Shown: positions 8,595 to 18,459, numbered from the stretch's first letter. The stretch: DNA of 64,000 nt from Zhongshania aliphaticivorans (GCF_902705855.1 NZ_CACSIJ010000012.1:42497-106496), one strand, 5' to 3'. Program-made: numbers and translations. The notes: generated from the sequence alone by a model not told the origin.

Positions 8595-9626
8595 TCACGT
8601 AATTTCATTTCTAAATTCCCATGGCGTTAGGGAGGTGGGAGCGCTAAACATTCTATGAAGCAGAACGGGATCCATAAAATCAGTAAGCTCCCACTGATTC
8701 AGGAATAACATAGAAAGGTAGTTGTTAATTTTGGATTCGTAATCAGGAACTAAATTGTTTAGCATTCCCTCCAAATTTGAATAGACTGGTTTATCATTTT
8801 GGTTATACATAAGCCTACCGTAAGCACAAACTCGCTTATTCTTAAGCATTGCTTCATGCATAAGGTTAGAGTTGACCGAGACAATACCAGCACAATTTTT
8901 ATGTGCTGCTAAGTCAATACTACGGATATTGTCGGTGGCTTTTATTAAATGTGTATGCTTCGGTAGCGATAGAGGTTTGCTTAAGCGGCATTTTTTTGCA
9001 GGATGTTCAGTAACAATGATTTTTATGCCAGGATTTTCGAATTCGATTCGTTCAAGCAAAGCAGATGCTAATTTATCATTTGCACCTGTTTCTCCAAAAA
9101 TATAGTCGAAACCAGACTCAGAAAACTTTAAGTTAAAGTCCCCCCCCCCTTGTAAAGGGACAAGACAAAAAGGTTGATCCGTTAACTCTGGAATATCCAA
9201 AGAGTTACTTGACTGAACGAACCTCAAAGCCCTTGATTTGCATTTTTCAAATTCAACACTACCAAGTAACTTCATGTAACTAGTTTCGGAATTGAACACC
9301 ACATGACTGCGTGCATTTGCACCATAAGGTGACATTTGATAGCTACATCTAGGTAACCAACCATGTTCAAAAACCAGCTTAGATTCTGCGTTTCCTACAT
9401 GCCGTTCAGACCAGTGAATTTCAAGAGGGCTTAGATCATTAAACAGCGCCGGATGCGACGAAACTGTGCGATTTATCGTTGTAAAGAGCAGAGTCTTAGC
9501 ATGAGAACCTTGCTTTAAATTCAGAACCTGTTTTGCAGCACTCGAGTTAGAACGCCGCACATAGCGAATGAAAGCAATATTTTTATGGGGGCTAATAATT
9601 TTAGGGATTCTAATAATCAAGGGCAA
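8595..9626 (-). CDS. Capsule/Kdo-transferase-like glycosyltransferase with an internal G10 tract
   Basis: A 343-residue protein resembling KpsC/KpsS-type capsule Kdo transferases: VPLQGGGDF in the middle, VTEHPAKK, then an IVSVNSNLMHEAM segment typical of the nucleotide-sugar site. The Gly-Gly-Gly is encoded by ten consecutive G (plus-strand C 9140-9149). The only in-frame start is TTG at 9626. An ATG at 9655-9653 opens another frame (MSAAPLLIGFCP, then TGA) that looks like a natural N-terminus for this family, so a frameshift near the 5' end is possible. The gene is visibly richer in A+T than the flanking genes, which suggests transfer. It runs opposite to the GT52-like gene. Confidence 0.6.
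   Translation of the reverse strand: MPLIIRIPKIISPHKNIAFIRYVRRSNSSAAKQVLNLKQGSHAKTLLFTTINRTVSSHPALFNDLSPLEIHWSERHVGNAESKLVFEHGWLPRCSYQMSPYGANARSHVVFNSETSYMKLLGSVEFEKCKSRALRFVQSSNSLDIPELTDQPFCLVPLQGGGDFNLKFSESGFDYIFGETGANDKLASALLERIEFENPGIKIIVTEHPAKKCRLSKPLSLPKHTHLIKATDNIRSIDLAAHKNCAGIVSVNSNLMHEAMLKNKRVCAYGRLMYNQNDKPVYSNLEGMLNNLVPDYESKINNYLSMLFLNQWELTDFMDPVLLHRMFSAPTSLTPWEFRNEIT
9140..9149 (-). repeat. G10 homopolymer inside a glycosyltransferase reading frame
   Basis: Ten C on the plus strand are ten G on the coding strand, read as GGG GGG GGG G(AC). Gain or loss of one G would shift the frame and cut the protein near its middle. This is the classic layout of slipped-strand phase variation in surface-glycan genes. 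No other homopolymer of G or C this long is visible in the window. Confidence 0.85.
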
Positions 9627-9885
9627 AAACCAATAAGTAAGGGGGCAGCTGACATTTAATTCTAAGGTATATAGGCAAGCGTATCTTGTTATGTTCTCAA
9701 ATATCTGAACAATTAAATCCTAACGATCAGAAGTCCTGATAAAGTGACTCTCGAATCAAGATCCCCTACCTTATCATAACGTCTAAATTTGCTGTTTAAA
9801 AAGCACACCTAATAGTGCAAAAATTTATGACGTGGTAAAAAAATCATAAGCTCTTTGACTTATAATTTGAGTCTAGTGAAAAAGA

Positions 9886-10524
9886 TTAAACCAACTCCGA
9901 AACAAGTGCCTGAATACGCTGATAAAGAACATCCACTTTCATCTCGGCCTTTCGCATAAAATGGCGCCTTGGCAGCAGCCAAGCAGGAACACTACTGGAA
10001 TAACCAATATCGTCAATGACCACGAGTCGCCAAGGCTCTCCATTACGATCTTTCTGAACAACTAGATTTTCTAATCTAAAATTACCGCGATAGGGAATCG
10101 CGACTTCCAGCCAAAATTGACTAAAATCATCAACTATAGCTTGGCACGCGTTATCGTAACCAAAATGTTCGATATGGTTTCTCAAGGAACTCGATATCTG
10201 GCCATCTGCATCAGTAATCAGCTCACAGACGAGTCCCGCGCCCAGGTCCGTTTCCTCAAAGCCATAACAGTGATTAACATGTTTATATAAAAAATTTCCT
10301 AATTTGCTATCCAGCTCTTTCATTGTACGGTACTCCTTCCGACTATCGTCAAAAGTCGCAAGCGGCATAATACTCTTGGGGAAGTTTCTGCGGCTACGCA
10401 AGTACTCCAACGGGCGATCTGGGCGGCGTACTTTAATACAGCGCTCATCATACTCTGGATGTATATAACACTGCCGACGCCCCCCTTCTGCGAAAGGAGA
10501 AAGACCCGAAAGACTATAAACCAA
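9886..10524 (-). CDS. YrbL-like (PhoP-regulatory-network) kinase-fold protein
   Basis: The core reads FAEGGRRQCYIHPEYDERCIKV, the signature of the YrbL family, followed by kinase-like elements: FRLENLVV as the catalytic-loop region and VVIDDIG in place of DFG. Members occur in LPS gene blocks and are kinase-fold proteins; their substrate is not settled. The frame is open to a TTG at 10659, but a TTG at 10524 preceded by GAGG gives 212 residues, very close to E. coli YrbL (210). A perfect TATAAT on the minus strand (10644-10639) would also lie inside the longer version, so the shorter start is preferred. The gene is AT-rich like the transferase downstream. Confidence 0.7.
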   Translation of the reverse strand: MVYSLSGLSPFAEGGRRQCYIHPEYDERCIKVRRPDRPLEYLRSRRNFPKSIMPLATFDDSRKEYRTMKELDSKLGNFLYKHVNHCYGFEETDLGAGLVCELITDADGQISSSLRNHIEHFGYDNACQAIVDDFSQFWLEVAIPYRGNFRLENLVVQKDRNGEPWRLVVIDDIGYSSSVPAWLLPRRHFMRKAEMKVDVLYQRIQALVSELV

Positions 10525-10856
10525 TGACAAGCCCTCATTCTTTGTGTATATCTCAATTACATTTGAGACTGTAGTTATTTGAAATTTATCAGAGGTCAAT
10601 CCGAAAGCCAACTCCCAAACTGTCTTACATTTTTGTATATTATACCCCCTTCCACTCAAATACAGTTTTTGTGGACATATTCCAAATGCTCAGCCAGCTT
10701 TTTTCTGGATTGAAGCAGATAGCATATTTATATTTCCTACCTCCTGTTAGAATTGGCGGCTTAGAATAACAGTCATCTTTGATGCCAACTTATTTTTATG
10801 GGCTTACTAAAAGGATCTCTCCGGCCACAATCAAATATTAAGCTGGTATTGAATTA

Positions 10857-12173
10857 ATGCACGATTTGTACACTTGGTTATTTCGCCTCGCCCTGCCACT
10901 AATGCTTTTTTATCTCTGGTGGCGGGGGCGATCAGATATTGCGTATCGCGAACGCTGGCGCGAGCGCTTTGGATCAGTAATCTCGCCCCAAGATCCACAG
11001 GAAGGCGCTCATGACGCAACAACAAGAATCTGGATTCACTCAGCATCGGTTGGCGAAACACTGGCCACTATTCCGCTCATCAAAACCTTGGCTGCGCGTC
11101 ATCCGCAATGGCAGTGGTTGGTAACTACCACCACGCCTACCGGCTCCCAGCGTGTGCATGAAGCCCTTGGGCCAATTCTCAATGAGCGTCTTTTACACTA
11201 CTACATTCCCTTCGATCTACCTGAATTTCTGTCGCCGTTTATTGAGGACCTACGCCCAAGTATTTTAATCATTATGGAAACTGAGTTGTGGCCAAATCTA
11301 CTCGCGGTCTGCCATAAGTGCAAAATACCCACAATCTTAGTTAACGGTCGCCTGAGCGCCAAGTCAGCCCGTGGCTATGCCCGCTTTTCTGGCTTGAGCC
11401 GAAAAATGCTGGGGCACATTACGCGGGTGCTCACCCAATATCCGACGGATGCCGAACGCTTTGTCGACCTCGGAATGCCCATAGAACGCATTAAAGCTGT
11501 CGGCAGTATCAAGTTTGACCTGCATATCAACGCCGACATGATCAGCGACGCAGAGGCGCTTTCCCATCAGTGGCGCGGCGAAAGTCACCGGCAGGTTTTG
11601 TTGGCCGCCAGTACCCACGGCGGAGAAGATGAGCTGCTATTGGATGCCTACGACATTTTGCGCAAGGACTTCCCAGACCTCTTACTGGTTTTAGTACCGC
11701 GGCACCCTGTGCGCGCCGACAGTATTGCACGTCTATGTAGAGGCCGAGGCCTGAATACGGTGCGCCGTAGCGACGGCATTGCCCCCAATATCGACGATCA
11801 GGTATTACTAGGGGACACCTTGGGCGAACTGCTGTGTTTTTACGGCGCCTGTGACGTGGCTTTTGTAGGGGGGAGCCTAGTCCCTGTTGGCGGACATAAT
11901 ATGATCGAGCCAGCAGCTTGGGGGATACCCGTTGTGTGCGGCCCTCACTTACACAATTTCAGCACCGTATCCAGCTTAATACAAGAATCCGGCGGTCTAG
12001 TGGTAGCTGAAACACCGCAGCAGCTAGCCGATAAAGTCGCTGCTTGGCTAAACAATAAGGAACAACGTGTCGCCGCTGGCGACAACGCGCAGCAAGTCGC
12101 ATCGCGGAATAGCGGCGCCCTAGGGCGCACCGTAACGGAAATAGAAGAACTCATGTGCGCTAAGCTCTCTTGA
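10857..12173 (+). CDS. waaA: 3-deoxy-D-manno-octulosonic acid (Kdo) transferase
   Basis: A 438-residue GT30 enzyme of the inner membrane. It transfers Kdo from CMP-Kdo to the lipid A precursor. Visible family marks: an N-terminal hydrophobic anchor (LALPLMLFYLWW), IWIHSASVGE with the catalytic Glu, TTTTPTGS, YIPFDLP, and late GGSLVPVGGHNMIEPA. The length fits WaaA. It stands alone on this strand and is followed by a bidirectional terminator. A Kdo-kinase gene lies 1.3 kb downstream. Confidence 0.95.
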   Translation: MHDLYTWLFRLALPLMLFYLWWRGRSDIAYRERWRERFGSVISPQDPQEGAHDATTRIWIHSASVGETLATIPLIKTLAARHPQWQWLVTTTTPTGSQRVHEALGPILNERLLHYYIPFDLPEFLSPFIEDLRPSILIIMETELWPNLLAVCHKCKIPTILVNGRLSAKSARGYARFSGLSRKMLGHITRVLTQYPTDAERFVDLGMPIERIKAVGSIKFDLHINADMISDAEALSHQWRGESHRQVLLAASTHGGEDELLLDAYDILRKDFPDLLLVLVPRHPVRADSIARLCRGRGLNTVRRSDGIAPNIDDQVLLGDTLGELLCFYGACDVAFVGGSLVPVGGHNMIEPAAWGIPVVCGPHLHNFSTVSSLIQESGGLVVAETPQQLADKVAAWLNNKEQRVAAGDNAQQVASRNSGALGRTVTEIEELMCAKLS

Positions 12174-12198
12174 ACATTCAGCTTTCGCAAGCCCTAAC

Positions 12199-12232
12199 AA
12201 AAAAGACCGAATACAAAATGCATTCGGTCTTT
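12199..12232. terminator. Bidirectional terminator between waaA and the GT2 gene
   Basis: An 11-bp perfect stem (AAAGACCGAAT with ATTCGGTCTTT, 12202-12232) has a 9-base loop. It has T3 on the plus side and a T6 run on the minus side (A run around 12199-12204). It serves two convergent genes. Confidence 0.8.
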
Positions 12233-12277
12233 CCACTTACTAAAGCCCTAGCCAATTAACCAAAAGGGACAGGATGC

Positions 12278-13186
12278 TTAGTGCTTATCCGTCGCCTTGC
12301 GCACACTGCTGCGAAACCGAGTATTCAGCTTGCTGCCAGTGTAGCGGCCTTTGCTAATGTGACGAATACGATACACCCCAGGAATATCCAAAGGCTCGCC
12401 CTGAGTACCCAGCAGCCAACGGAAGGCCCTGTCTTCGTGGGCTTTGCACCAGCTCGCGGCGGGCTTTTGATAGTAAGCCAAGCTATTGCAATAACCTCCG
12501 GCGCGACTGGTATCACCGTGGGCAATCTGCAGCGGGCCGGTAGCACGGTCGCGGGTCTGCTCGACAAACATGGTATCGTTTATATCGATGACCCGCAGAT
12601 CCTGGGGATCGAAATTCAACATAGGATCGTCGTCCTCCAGCAGCGAAGTGATACGCTCCCGCAGAGGAAAAACCAAGCTGTCACTACGCCCCTGCAGCAG
12701 CTCTGCCAGCTGATCTATACAGTGCTTGCGAAACATCAGGTCACAATCGGTAAACCAGATCCAGTCAGCCTTGGTCGCCAACGCCGCCCGGTTACGACCA
12801 ATGGCACGACGAAACAGGGACTCTTTCGGCTGCTCGCACCAATTCCACCTCACACCTGCGACCTGCTGTTTAGCAAAAAAATTGAGAACTGTGACCGTGC
12901 GAGTATCTTCGCTGTTGTAATACACTGTCATGGTCACTGTGGCTTTTGTCGGCGGAAAAAGCACTAATGAGCTCAATTGGTAAATAAGGAAGTGGGAATA
13001 CTGCCAACAGTGGCTGACAATTTCGATATTCAGGCTACCAGTGCGGGCGGCTCTCTGGGCCTTACTTGGCAGCGGCTTTTGAAACAATGATGCAGGCACC
13101 AAGCCGCTAGCGGCAAGGCGCAGAAAACGACTGACGATAAAGTCCGACCAGTGCGTCTTCGGGTCGGTATTGAGAATATTAGGCAT
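12278..13186 (-). CDS. Family 2-type glycosyltransferase
   Basis: A 302-residue protein. The middle carries a GT-A nucleotide-sugar site: NRAALATKADWIWFTDCDLMF, where the DCD is the metal-binding DXD-like motif. Before it come a strand (TVTMTVYYNSED) and an arginine-rich stretch (FRRAIGRNRA). Late residues include ED (HEDRAFRWLLG), where GT2 enzymes place the catalytic base. The first 60 residues are basic and not obviously membrane-spanning. It probably extends the LPS core or a glycan. It shares a terminator with waaA but is transcribed toward it. Confidence 0.65.
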   Translation of the reverse strand: MPNILNTDPKTHWSDFIVSRFLRLAASGLVPASLFQKPLPSKAQRAARTGSLNIEIVSHCWQYSHFLIYQLSSLVLFPPTKATVTMTVYYNSEDTRTVTVLNFFAKQQVAGVRWNWCEQPKESLFRRAIGRNRAALATKADWIWFTDCDLMFRKHCIDQLAELLQGRSDSLVFPLRERITSLLEDDDPMLNFDPQDLRVIDINDTMFVEQTRDRATGPLQIAHGDTSRAGGYCNSLAYYQKPAASWCKAHEDRAFRWLLGTQGEPLDIPGVYRIRHISKGRYTGSKLNTRFRSSVRKATDKH

Positions 13187-13461
13187 GGCGCTATCTTATA
13201 TTGTGGAGTGGCGGTCCCTGTCAGCTCACCATCGCCCCAAATGCACGATGATGTTACCGAGCGGAACCGTGGTGAGCCAGAAACTAGCAGCTGCCCACCC
13301 TTTTTCGGTTGCGCAGAATTATACCTCAAGATTAACCGGCTCACCCCTTCTGGGGTGGGATGAGGGCATGATTGACGATAGAATGTACAGAGTTTACATC
13401 TAATAGGGTGATGTCACTTGTATGAATGAACGCATACCCAATACAAATTTAAGGATTACTC

Positions 13462-14190
13462 GTGGGGCATAGGGAGTTCAGAAGTAAACTGGCGACGGTC
13501 ATCTACGATGATGAGATGGTTGATACCGATTGCGAAAATCTGTTTCACGACGATTGGCTGAAAGAAAATACTGGCTGTACTTCACTGCAACGGGGCACGG
13601 CGGTTATGTTCGAATACCGTGGGCTGGAGCTAGTATTTAAACGCTATCATCGCGGTGGTCTAATTGGCCGTTTAATTGCAAAAACCTACCGCTATCGCCG
13701 TCTGAAAAACACCCGCGTGTGGCGAGAATTCCATATGCTGCACGCTATGCGCAAATTAGGACTACCGGTGCCACGGCCGGTAGCAGCTCACTGCCTCGGT
13801 ATACCACCACTAGTCTATCGCTGTGCCGTCATTACCGAACGGGTAGCCGACTCAAAAAACCTTACCGAAATACTTTGTGAACACGCACTAGATAATGAGC
13901 TTTGGGAAAAACTGGGGGCCTTGGTCGCGCACTTTCACAATTTGAACGTGTTTCATGCTGATCTTAATGCCAGCAATATTTTGCTAACCGGCAGCGGCGA
14001 ATTTTATCTGGTCGACTTTGACAAAGGGGCTATCTGCACCCCACTTTCACGCCAAAATGCAGAAGCCAATGTAAGCCGCCTGCTGCGCTCGCTAGATAAA
14101 CTCCAAGGGCTTCATAGCAGCTTTCACTTTTCTGAAGAAAACTGGCAGGCGCTAAGCGCCACTTACCAGCGCGCAATCAATTACAATTAA
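13462..14190 (+). CDS. kdkA: 3-deoxy-D-manno-octulosonic acid kinase
   Basis: A 242-residue eukaryotic-type small-molecule kinase. It shows [23 protein letters not shown] at the nucleotide loop, [19 protein letters not shown], the catalytic loop [12 protein letters not shown], and metal site VDFDKG. This is the pattern of KdkA, which phosphorylates Kdo on lipid A in the inner membrane. The GTG start follows AAGGAT. The nearby waaA supports the call. Its stop overlaps the convergent epimerase gene by four bases, so there is no room for a terminator. Confidence 0.85.
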   Translation: MGHREFRSKLATVIYDDEMVDTDCENLFHDDWLKENTGCTSLQRGTAVMFEYRGLELVFKRYHRGGLIGRLIAKTYRYRRLKNTRVWREFHMLHAMRKLGLPVPRPVAAHCLGIPPLVYRCAVITERVADSKNLTEILCEHALDNELWEKLGALVAHFHNLNVFHADLNASNILLTGSGEFYLVDFDKGAICTPLSRQNAEANVSRLLRSLDKLQGLHSSFHFSEENWQALSATYQRAINYN

Positions 14191-15224
14191 ACCGAATAGT
14201 AATCTCGATACCACGCCACAAATTTTTGCACTCCGTCACGCACGCTAGTGTTGGGCTTGTAACCCGTCGCCTGCTGTAACTTACTAGTGTCTGCGTGGGT
14301 GTCAGGAATATCACCAGGCTGCATCGGCAGCATCTCTCGCTTGGCTTTCTTACCCAGCGCTTCTTCTAGGGCATCGATATAGTCAGACAATTGCGCGGGA
14401 TTGCCATTGCCAATATTAAAAATGCGAAACGGCGCATTGCTATTAGCGGGTCTGGGCTCTGCCGCCGACCAGCTTGTATCTGGAGTGGCGATCTGATCGC
14501 TAGATTTAATTACCCCTTCAACAATGTCGTCGATAAACGTAAAGTCGCGGCTGTGATGGCCATGATTAAATACCGGAATCGGCTGTTCTCGCAGTATCAA
14601 CTGGGTAAATTTAAACAGTGCCATATCGGGTCGACCCCAGGGACCGTACACGGTAAAAAAACGCAATCCGGTGGTCGGCAAATTGAAAAGATGGCTGTAA
14701 CTGTGCGCCATCAATTCATTCGCCCTTTTGGTGGCGGCATAGAATTGCAAGGGGTGATCTACCCCGTGATCCTCACTAAAAGGCATTGTCGTGTTGCCAC
14801 CGTATACGCTGCTGGTGCTGGCGTAGCTAAGGTGAGGCGTTTTGGCGTTGCGACAGGCTTCAAGTAAATTAGAAAAACCGATTAAATTGCTTTCGACATA
14901 AGCTTCTGGGTGTTCAATGGAATAGCGCACCCCCGCCTGGGCAGCAAGATTAATCACGCGATCAAACTGATGTCGACTAAAGCAGTCATCCAAAGCCGTT
15001 TTATCGGCGATATTAGCGCGTATAAATTCGTACTCGAGCTGACCGTCGGTTTCACGGCCTTGCTGTGCGAGCTTTTCCAGTTCGCGCAGGCGGGCTTCCT
15101 TTAAACTGGTTTCGTAGTAGTCGTTGACATTGTCTATACCGATCACCGAGTCGCCTCTAGCGAGCAGGGTTTTTGCCACGTGGAAACCGATAAAACCCGC
15201 ATTGCCGGTAATCAGATATTTCAT
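14187..15224 (-). CDS. UDP-glucuronate 4-epimerase-type NAD-dependent epimerase
   Basis: A 345-residue extended SDR. NAD-binding TGNAGFIG lies at residues 7-14. DNVNDYYE follows the second strand. The catalytic set is [11 protein letters not shown] and YAATKR (Tyr-x3-Lys). The C-terminal [11 protein letters not shown] segment and overall length fit UDP-GlcA 4-epimerases (Cap1J/WbnF type) better than UDP-Glc 4-epimerases. The product UDP-galacturonate would feed LPS or capsule. It closes the surface-glycan block and is convergent with kdkA. Confidence 0.85.
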   Translation of the reverse strand: MKYLITGNAGFIGFHVAKTLLARGDSVIGIDNVNDYYETSLKEARLRELEKLAQQGRETDGQLEYEFIRANIADKTALDDCFSRHQFDRVINLAAQAGVRYSIEHPEAYVESNLIGFSNLLEACRNAKTPHLSYASTSSVYGGNTTMPFSEDHGVDHPLQFYAATKRANELMAHSYSHLFNLPTTGLRFFTVYGPWGRPDMALFKFTQLILREQPIPVFNHGHHSRDFTFIDDIVEGVIKSSDQIATPDTSWSAAEPRPANSNAPFRIFNIGNGNPAQLSDYIDALEEALGKKAKREMLPMQPGDIPDTHADTSKLQQATGYKPNTSVRDGVQKFVAWYRDYYSV

Positions 15225-15656
15225 GAATAGAATCAGACCTTGATTGAATTTAATCTAGCTTAGTAGTTTAAGAAGGCTAAGCAAATGGAAAACTCATTTT
15301 AATTAGGTGCCGTAATTGTCATCAATTCCTCTGAATTGCACCTTGGATAAAACACAAGGGAAGCTATACAAAACCGGCGCAAAATGAGCATCGCGAGAAT
15401 AAACACTCTGCCTATTCCGCGCAAGCAAACTCAACCTCAAGATGCCAAGCAACCTAGAAACCTAGCTCTGCACTCACATTAACTCTACAGCATCTAAGAA
15501 CTACGGCAACTCGCAATATCGTTCTACTCTGAGCAAGACAAAACCCAAAAAAACCGTATCGAGCTTGCCTTATAAATCTAAAGATATGTTTAAATGGTAT
15601 TAAGCATGCGTACCAAGACCGGTGCAATCTATCTGTGAGGCCTAAGAGTAGAGTCT
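15225..15656. other. 432-bp intergenic region, no gene seen
   Basis: Divergent upstream region of the epimerase (minus) and epoxide hydrolase (plus). It is AT-rich near both ends. I see no open frame with a ribosome site and no strong hairpin. AATCTA-N6-TAGTTT at 15252-15269 resembles the 19-bp operator of the catabolic cluster, but its spacer is one base shorter. Confidence 0.5.
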
Positions 15657-16796
15657 ATGAAGCAATCAATAAATCCTTTCAAAATCGATATTCCGCAGGC
15701 ACAGCTTGATGATCTCAAAGCCAGACTGGCCAATACCCGCTGGCCAAATGCCGAACCCGTTGACGACTGGAGTCAGGGAGCCCCGCTTAATGCGGTGCAA
15801 GCACTTTGCGAATACTGGCAGCACAGCTATGACTGGCGTCGCTGCGAGCGCGAATTAAATAGCTACCCGCAATTCACCACTGAAATTGATGGCTTAGACA
15901 TTCACTTTCTGCACATTCGCTCTCCCCACGACGACGCCATGCCAATGGTCATGACCCACGGCTGGCCCGGTTCGATACTCGAATTTATGCGCGTTATCGA
16001 ACCACTCACCAACCCCACTGCTCACGGCGGCAGCGCCAGTGACGCCTTCCATCTCGTCATTCCCTCCCTGCCCGGCTACGGCTTCTCGGGCAAGCCAACA
16101 TGTACCGGCTGGGGACTGGAACGAATTGCCAAGGCTTGGATCACCCTAATGGCAAAATTGGGATACACAAAATATGTAGCACAAGGCGGCGATTGGGGGT
16201 CAGGAGTCACCAGCGCGATAGGCTATATAAACCCACCAGAATGCCAAGCAATCCACGTTAATATGGCGCTGGCGCAACCATCAGCCGAAGATATGGAAAC
16301 CCTTACTGAGCGCGATCAAAAAGCCTTGGCGGATATTCAATATTACTTCGACTCGGACTCAGGCTACGCCATGATTCAAAAAACACGGCCGCAATCCTTA
16401 GGTTATGGCCTGGCAGACTCTCCGGCGGCGCAGGCCGCGTGGATATATGAAAAATTCCATCGCTGGACCGACAATAACGGCCGCCCGGAAGATGCCCTCA
16501 CCCCAGACCAAATGCTAGACGACATCAGCATGTATTGGCTGACCAATAGTGGTGCCTCATCGGCGCGCCTTTACTGGGAAAGCTTCGATAGTATCTTTGC
16601 CGAGCCCATGACTATTCCCTGCGGTATTTCAGTCTTTCCAAAGGAGTTATTCCGGCCAGCTCGTCACTGGGCTGAACGTATTTATCAAAACCTAATTCAT
16701 TGGAACGAACTAGAAAAAGGAGGGCACTTTGCGGCCTTTGAGCAGCCCAAATTATTTGTAAACGAAGTACGAACTTGCTTTGCGAATATTCGCTAA
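15657..16796 (+). CDS. Epoxide hydrolase (EHN-domain alpha/beta-hydrolase)
   Basis: A 379-residue protein. An N-terminal epoxide-hydrolase lid domain opens with INPFKIDIPQAQLDDLK. The catalytic domain has HGWPGS, the nucleophile GGDWGS (Asp), and a C-terminal GGHFAAFEQP with the catalytic His. It adds water to epoxides to give diols. Such enzymes process limonene-like, juvenile-hormone-like or xenobiotic epoxides. It could act on epoxides made by the P450s or the diiron monooxygenase here, but it lies alone. Confidence 0.88.
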   Translation: MKQSINPFKIDIPQAQLDDLKARLANTRWPNAEPVDDWSQGAPLNAVQALCEYWQHSYDWRRCERELNSYPQFTTEIDGLDIHFLHIRSPHDDAMPMVMTHGWPGSILEFMRVIEPLTNPTAHGGSASDAFHLVIPSLPGYGFSGKPTCTGWGLERIAKAWITLMAKLGYTKYVAQGGDWGSGVTSAIGYINPPECQAIHVNMALAQPSAEDMETLTERDQKALADIQYYFDSDSGYAMIQKTRPQSLGYGLADSPAAQAAWIYEKFHRWTDNNGRPEDALTPDQMLDDISMYWLTNSGASSARLYWESFDSIFAEPMTIPCGISVFPKELFRPARHWAERIYQNLIHWNELEKGGHFAAFEQPKLFVNEVRTCFANIR

Positions 16797-16817
16797 CTCG
16801 CCCCGCGCGGGGTTAGC
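16792..16817. terminator. Hairpin between convergent epoxide hydrolase and esterase genes
   Basis: GCTAAC (16792-16797) pairs with GTTAGC (16812-16817), and CCC with GGG around GCGC inside. The hairpin overlaps the stop codon of the epoxide hydrolase. There is no T-run on either side, so this is only a weak terminator call. Confidence 0.35.
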
Positions 16818-16833
16818 AATAGCCCTGCGCAAA

Positions 16834-17748
16834 CTACCAATGTTTGGCAATAAACTCACAAAGTTTATTAAGCGCAATTTTGCTTTCGGGCAAAAAGGAA
16901 ATGATTTGCATATCGTGGCACTGTCCGGGCCAAATATCTAAGTCCACAGACACACCTGCCGCGCGGGCTTTTTCTGCCCCTACCACCGCCACATCACGCA
17001 ACAACTCCGTACTGCTCGCGGTAAAATACATCGGCGGATAGCCATCAAACGACGCCAACAGCGGCGACACTTCCGGGTCACTAGCGTCATACCCTGCCAA
17101 ATATAAGCTGCGGAAAAACAAGAACGAACTAAGGCGAAACATAGGGTCGCGGTCTTCGTTCTCGAATAAAGACTTACCGGACAATGTCCAATCACCCGCC
17201 GGCGAAAACAAACTAGCCGAACTTGGCATTGGCAGCGCCGCGCCCCGAATTTTATCGAGAATAGACAACACCAAACCACCTCCTGCGGAATCCCCCAAAA
17301 GTGCTATCTGATGTGCCGGCACACCTTTTTCGATGAGTAATTTATAACTTTCAAAGCAATCATCAATCGCCGCAGGGTGTGGATGCTCTGGCGCCAAACG
17401 GTAATCTGGAAGCACACCTATCGCGCCTAAATTACTACAAATACCTGCGAGCATGGCACGGTATGTATTAGGCGAGCGCAGACAGTAAGCACCGCCATGA
17501 AAGAACAGAATATGCTTTGCGCCAATGAGATCGTCGCTAAATTCCAAGGGTTGCAGAACATCGGCCTGACAATGCGACAAGTCAATTTGGCTAATACGGC
17601 ACAGTAAATCGGCCTTACCAATTGCCCGCGCATCGAGCTTGGCAAAACGTGCTCTGAGCGCCTTCAGCTGTCCTAAATTCCAAATGGGACGCCGAAGAAG
17701 CTTAAGAAAAAAATTCAACAAGCGGCTGCGAATACTTTGCTTCATCAT
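16834..17748 (-). CDS. HSL-family alpha/beta-hydrolase (esterase/lipase)
   Basis: A 304-residue hydrolase of the hormone-sensitive-lipase group (alpha/beta-hydrolase 3). Motifs: oxyanion HGGAYCLRS, DYRLAPEHP, nucleophile GDSAGGG, late acid, and GQCHDMQ with the catalytic His. The first 25 residues are basic and hydrophobic but not a clear signal peptide. It hydrolyses short to medium acyl esters. A TetR gene lies 78 bp upstream on the same strand and may control it. Confidence 0.88.
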   Translation of the reverse strand: MMKQSIRSRLLNFFLKLLRRPIWNLGQLKALRARFAKLDARAIGKADLLCRISQIDLSHCQADVLQPLEFSDDLIGAKHILFFHGGAYCLRSPNTYRAMLAGICSNLGAIGVLPDYRLAPEHPHPAAIDDCFESYKLLIEKGVPAHQIALLGDSAGGGLVLSILDKIRGAALPMPSSASLFSPAGDWTLSGKSLFENEDRDPMFRLSSFLFFRSLYLAGYDASDPEVSPLLASFDGYPPMYFTASSTELLRDVAVVGAEKARAAGVSVDLDIWPGQCHDMQIISFLPESKIALNKLCEFIAKHW

Positions 17749-17826
17749 TATGCCCTTATCAGCGTAAAGTGACTTTTTATTTTACCTGTCTGGCCGCTGT
17801 ATATAGGGCGAAACACTAAAATAACC

Positions 17827-18459
17827 TTAAGGCGAAATATACTCTGCCACAAAGGAATTAATGGTTTTCTGCGCAGTTTTTGAGGTTGCTCCGCAGAACC
17901 GCATATGGGCTATGGTGTGTGCCATACCCAAGATGGTTCGCGCCGCATCTGCAGCTTGTAAACTAGCTTTAATGGAATTATCAGCCCGCCCTTCTAATAA
18001 AAGTTTACGTATAGCAGCCGTCGTCGCGGTATAGAACTCCTTATAAAGTTCCCAAATATGACCCTTAGTTGAACCACTCCACTCCAACCAAATTGTCACA
18101 TAATTTTTATCCGTATCAACAGCCTTGGCAAAGGATGACAACATATCCTCGACACGCGTATGAACCGGCGCATCGACGTCCGTCCTCACAATGACAAAGC
18201 CTTCAAGTAAGAACCGACGCACTTCTTTAATCACCGCTTCCTGCAAATCGTCAATCGTCGGAAAATAATGAAATACCGTAGGACTAGCGACACCAGCAAG
18301 CTTAGCGATATCGGCGTGCGTCGCCTTCTCAATACCCTGCGAGGCAAATACGTCAACAGCGCACATCAAAATTTGATGTCGGCGCGCTTCGGGCGACATA
18401 CGTTTAGCCCTTACCTTTACTGTCGTAGTGTTAATCGCTGCTTTCTTTGCCCCTACCAC
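17827..18459 (-). CDS. TetR-family transcriptional regulator
   Basis: A 210-residue regulator. The first ~25 residues are a basic tail. The helix-turn-helix spans roughly residues 45-65 (THADIAKLAGVASPTVFHYFP). The C-terminal ligand domain is helical and not assignable to a ligand class. It lies upstream of the esterase gene on the same strand and may control it. No clear palindrome is seen just upstream. Confidence 0.85.
   Translation of the reverse strand: MVGAKKAAINTTTVKVRAKRMSPEARRHQILMCAVDVFASQGIEKATHADIAKLAGVASPTVFHYFPTIDDLQEAVIKEVRRFLLEGFVIVRTDVDAPVHTRVEDMLSSFAKAVDTDKNYVTIWLEWSGSTKGHIWELYKEFYTATTAAIRKLLLEGRADNSIKASLQAADAARTILGMAHTIAHMRFCGATSKTAQKTINSFVAEYISP

Noticed and set aside
12281-12967. 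A 228-codon open frame opposite the GT2 gene
   Set aside because: It lies antisense to a gene with clear motifs and its protein has no family features.
15252-15269. AATCTA-N6-TAGTTT before the epoxide hydrolase gene, similar to the 19-bp operator
   Set aside because: The spacer is six, not seven, bases, which would rotate the half-sites; one such match by chance is likely in AT-rich DNA.
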